Assembly (NCBI RefSeq): GCF_900116225.1
Contig: NZ_FOZZ01000005.1
Coordinates: 186,001 to 250,000, forward strand
DNA: 64,000 nucleotides
Origin: Sphingobacterium wenxiniae
GTDB lineage: Bacteria > Bacteroidota > Bacteroidia > Sphingobacteriales > Sphingobacteriaceae
Direction of reading: 5' to 3'
Positions 63,066 to 64,000 of this stretch are shown here, in pieces; within the stretch, counting starts at the first letter, position 1; each line of letters opens with the position of its first letter. Below the pieces are notes generated by a model. That model saw only the letters and a list, made by a program, of their open reading frames with translations, ran no database searches and was not told the DNA's origin. A program made the position numbers and the translations under genes.

Positions 63066-63497
63066 TTATGTGATTACCGTATCTCTTACCTCGACCTTCG
63101 TCCAATACTTGCTATATTTCTCCGCAGCGGTGATATGTAGCGGATGAATTTCATACGTATTAATAGCCTCTAAGTTATCAAATGTTACCAAGAGGCAGTA
63201 TTGAAAGGAATTATCCACTACTGGGCGTGGCGTTGTCGCTGCCGGCTTACCGAAATGTAGGGTTCTCACACCAGGGACTGCACGCAGCTCTTCAAAAAAG
63301 TTTAAAAAATCTTGTTCCTCTTCCGCTGTAATATCTTCTTTCAGCCAGAAGTAGACCGAATGAAAAATTAGACCACTTTGTAGTGTGCTTGAATCTGTTT
63401 CTTGATGTTCAGGTGCTTTTTTCTCGGCACAGGAAGCCAAAGTCACACCACTCAAGCCAGCTATTGCAGCTGATTTTAAAAAATTTCTTCTTTCCAT
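63066..63497 (-). CDS. Tat-exported Dabb-domain lipoprotein
   Basis: A 143-residue protein. The N-terminus ERRNFLKSAAIAG is a twin-arginine signal (RRxFLK), and LASC gives a lipobox, so it should be folded, exported by Tat and lipidated. Residues about 43-138 form a stress-responsive Dabb (ferredoxin-like dimeric alpha-beta barrel) domain: IFHSVYFWLKEDITAEEEQD, then FLNFFEELRAVPGVR and a late EIHPLHITAAEKYSKYW. The reaction or ligand is unknown. Confidence 0.85.
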   Translation of the reverse strand: MERRNFLKSAAIAGLSGVTLASCAEKKAPEHQETDSSTLQSGLIFHSVYFWLKEDITAEEEQDFLNFFEELRAVPGVRTLHFGKPAATTPRPVVDNSFQYCLLVTFDNLEAINTYEIHPLHITAAEKYSKYWTKVEVRDTVIT

Positions 63498-63528
63498 AAG
63501 AGGTTTTTATTTTTTCTTAAATATTATT

Positions 63529-63623
63529 GTACATGACAAAAAATAATGTCATCGTCATACTTCCTCGTCCCGAATGCTTTCTGGAACGCGTTTTTTTATG
63601 ACTTATTCAGTTTTGTCATGTAC
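63529..63623. repeat. 95-bp element with 13-bp terminal inverted repeats
   Basis: GTACATGACAAAA (63529-63541) is repeated in inverse orientation at 63611-63623, with further imperfect inward pairing (AATAATGTCAT / ATGACTTATT). It could be a miniature transposable element, an operator pair or a cruciform, upstream of the Dabb gene. Confidence 0.55.
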
Positions 63624-63674
63624 TAAACTTAAAGATACAAAAAAATCGTTATAAGTGTATATGTGTTCATGAGG

Positions 63675-64000
63675 TTAAGAAGGAATCTTCTTATCCCGTT
63701 GCCTTGAAAGAACCCCTACCAAACCTACGACAATCATCCCAGAAGCGATAACGAGTAGCTGATTGGCGCCAGGGATATACGACCGTACTAACCCTCCTAT
63801 TCCCTGTACTGTCAAAATCAATTCGTTGAATAAAACACCGAGAACTACTATATAGAGCCATATTTTCACCCCGTTGTGAAAACGCAGCAGCTGCAGCTGC
63901 ACAGCTAAGCCCAATAGAAACAAACTGACAATTACCAACAGCACCAGATGCAAATACGCAATCACAATAGGTCTGTAACCATAGACCAATTTGCTCAGTG
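63675..64000 (-). CDS. C-terminal part of a multi-spanning membrane protein, cut by the window
   Basis: The frame is open to the last base, with no good ATG, so the gene begins to the right. About 108 residues are visible and contain three hydrophobic stretches: IVIAYLHLVLLVIVSLFLLG, IWLYIVVLGVLFNELILTV and LLVIASGMIVVGLVGVLS, ending in RQRDKKIPS. The loop SYIPGANQ lies outside or between helices. I do not recognise a family. Confidence 0.6.
   Translation of the reverse strand, partial: LSKLVYGYRPIVIAYLHLVLLVIVSLFLLGLAVQLQLLRFHNGVKIWLYIVVLGVLFNELILTVQGIGGLVRSYIPGANQLLVIASGMIVVGLVGVLSRQRDKKIPS

Overview
The window reads as a chromosome segment from a Bacteroidota member of the Sphingobacteriaceae, most likely Sphingobacterium or a close relative. 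The evidence is moderate GC, a TonB receptor paired with a DUF4249 lipoprotein, DUF4783 next to nadC, a GpmI-type phosphoglycerate mutase, many lipoproteins, few Shine-Dalgarno sequences and promoters of the TTTG / TAnnTTTG type. The genus is inferred, not proven. There is no prophage, transposase, rRNA, tRNA or CRISPR array that I can support. Most of the window is core genome.

Layout. 0-9 kb: a truncated TrxB-type ferredoxin-NADP reductase with its [2Fe-2S] ferredoxin; a PolX-like protein with a dead polymerase site and an intact PHP nuclease domain; an oppositely oriented run DUF4783-nadC-plsY-M48 protease; a palindrome-rich 0.8 kb spacer; then gpmI with a coupled lipoprotein, and apt. 9-19 kb: a helix-hairpin-helix protein, a membrane-fusion adaptor and a TolC protein with no pump gene, a polysaccharide deacetylase, and an esterase-TonB receptor-DUF4249 uptake operon. 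19-25 kb: a PIN-domain toxin-antitoxin pair, a large FAD/Fe-S dehydrogenase, and an Lrp/AsnC regulator coupled to an EamA exporter behind a clear promoter and operator. 25-38 kb: DUF4397 lipoprotein, smc, MFS transporter, Hsp20, folB, asnB, a decayed YoeB-like toxin-antitoxin pair, UbiD decarboxylase and a Rossmann-like protein. 38-52 kb: DASH cryptochrome, sucA-sucB, a barrel protein, two tandem LTA-synthase-like enzymes, valS and an isocitrate lyase/PEP mutase family enzyme.

52-61 kb is the most unusual part. A sigma factor and a membrane-spanning TPR protein in the anti-sigma position lie divergently from a PKD/outer-membrane-barrel protein and a lipobox-TPR-CHAT protease with a C-terminal membrane helix. 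An OmpA-family protein and a DUF4342-YqaE membrane pair follow. I propose that this is an envelope-sensing module in which the CHAT protease acts on the anti-sigma protein. That is inference from domains and gene order only.

The spacers carry many short-period repeats, long perfect hairpins at gene ends, and at least one multi-arm palindromic repeat of a type common in bacterial genomes. The right edge holds two uncharacterised proteins, a Tat-exported Dabb lipoprotein and the end of a membrane protein cut by the window.
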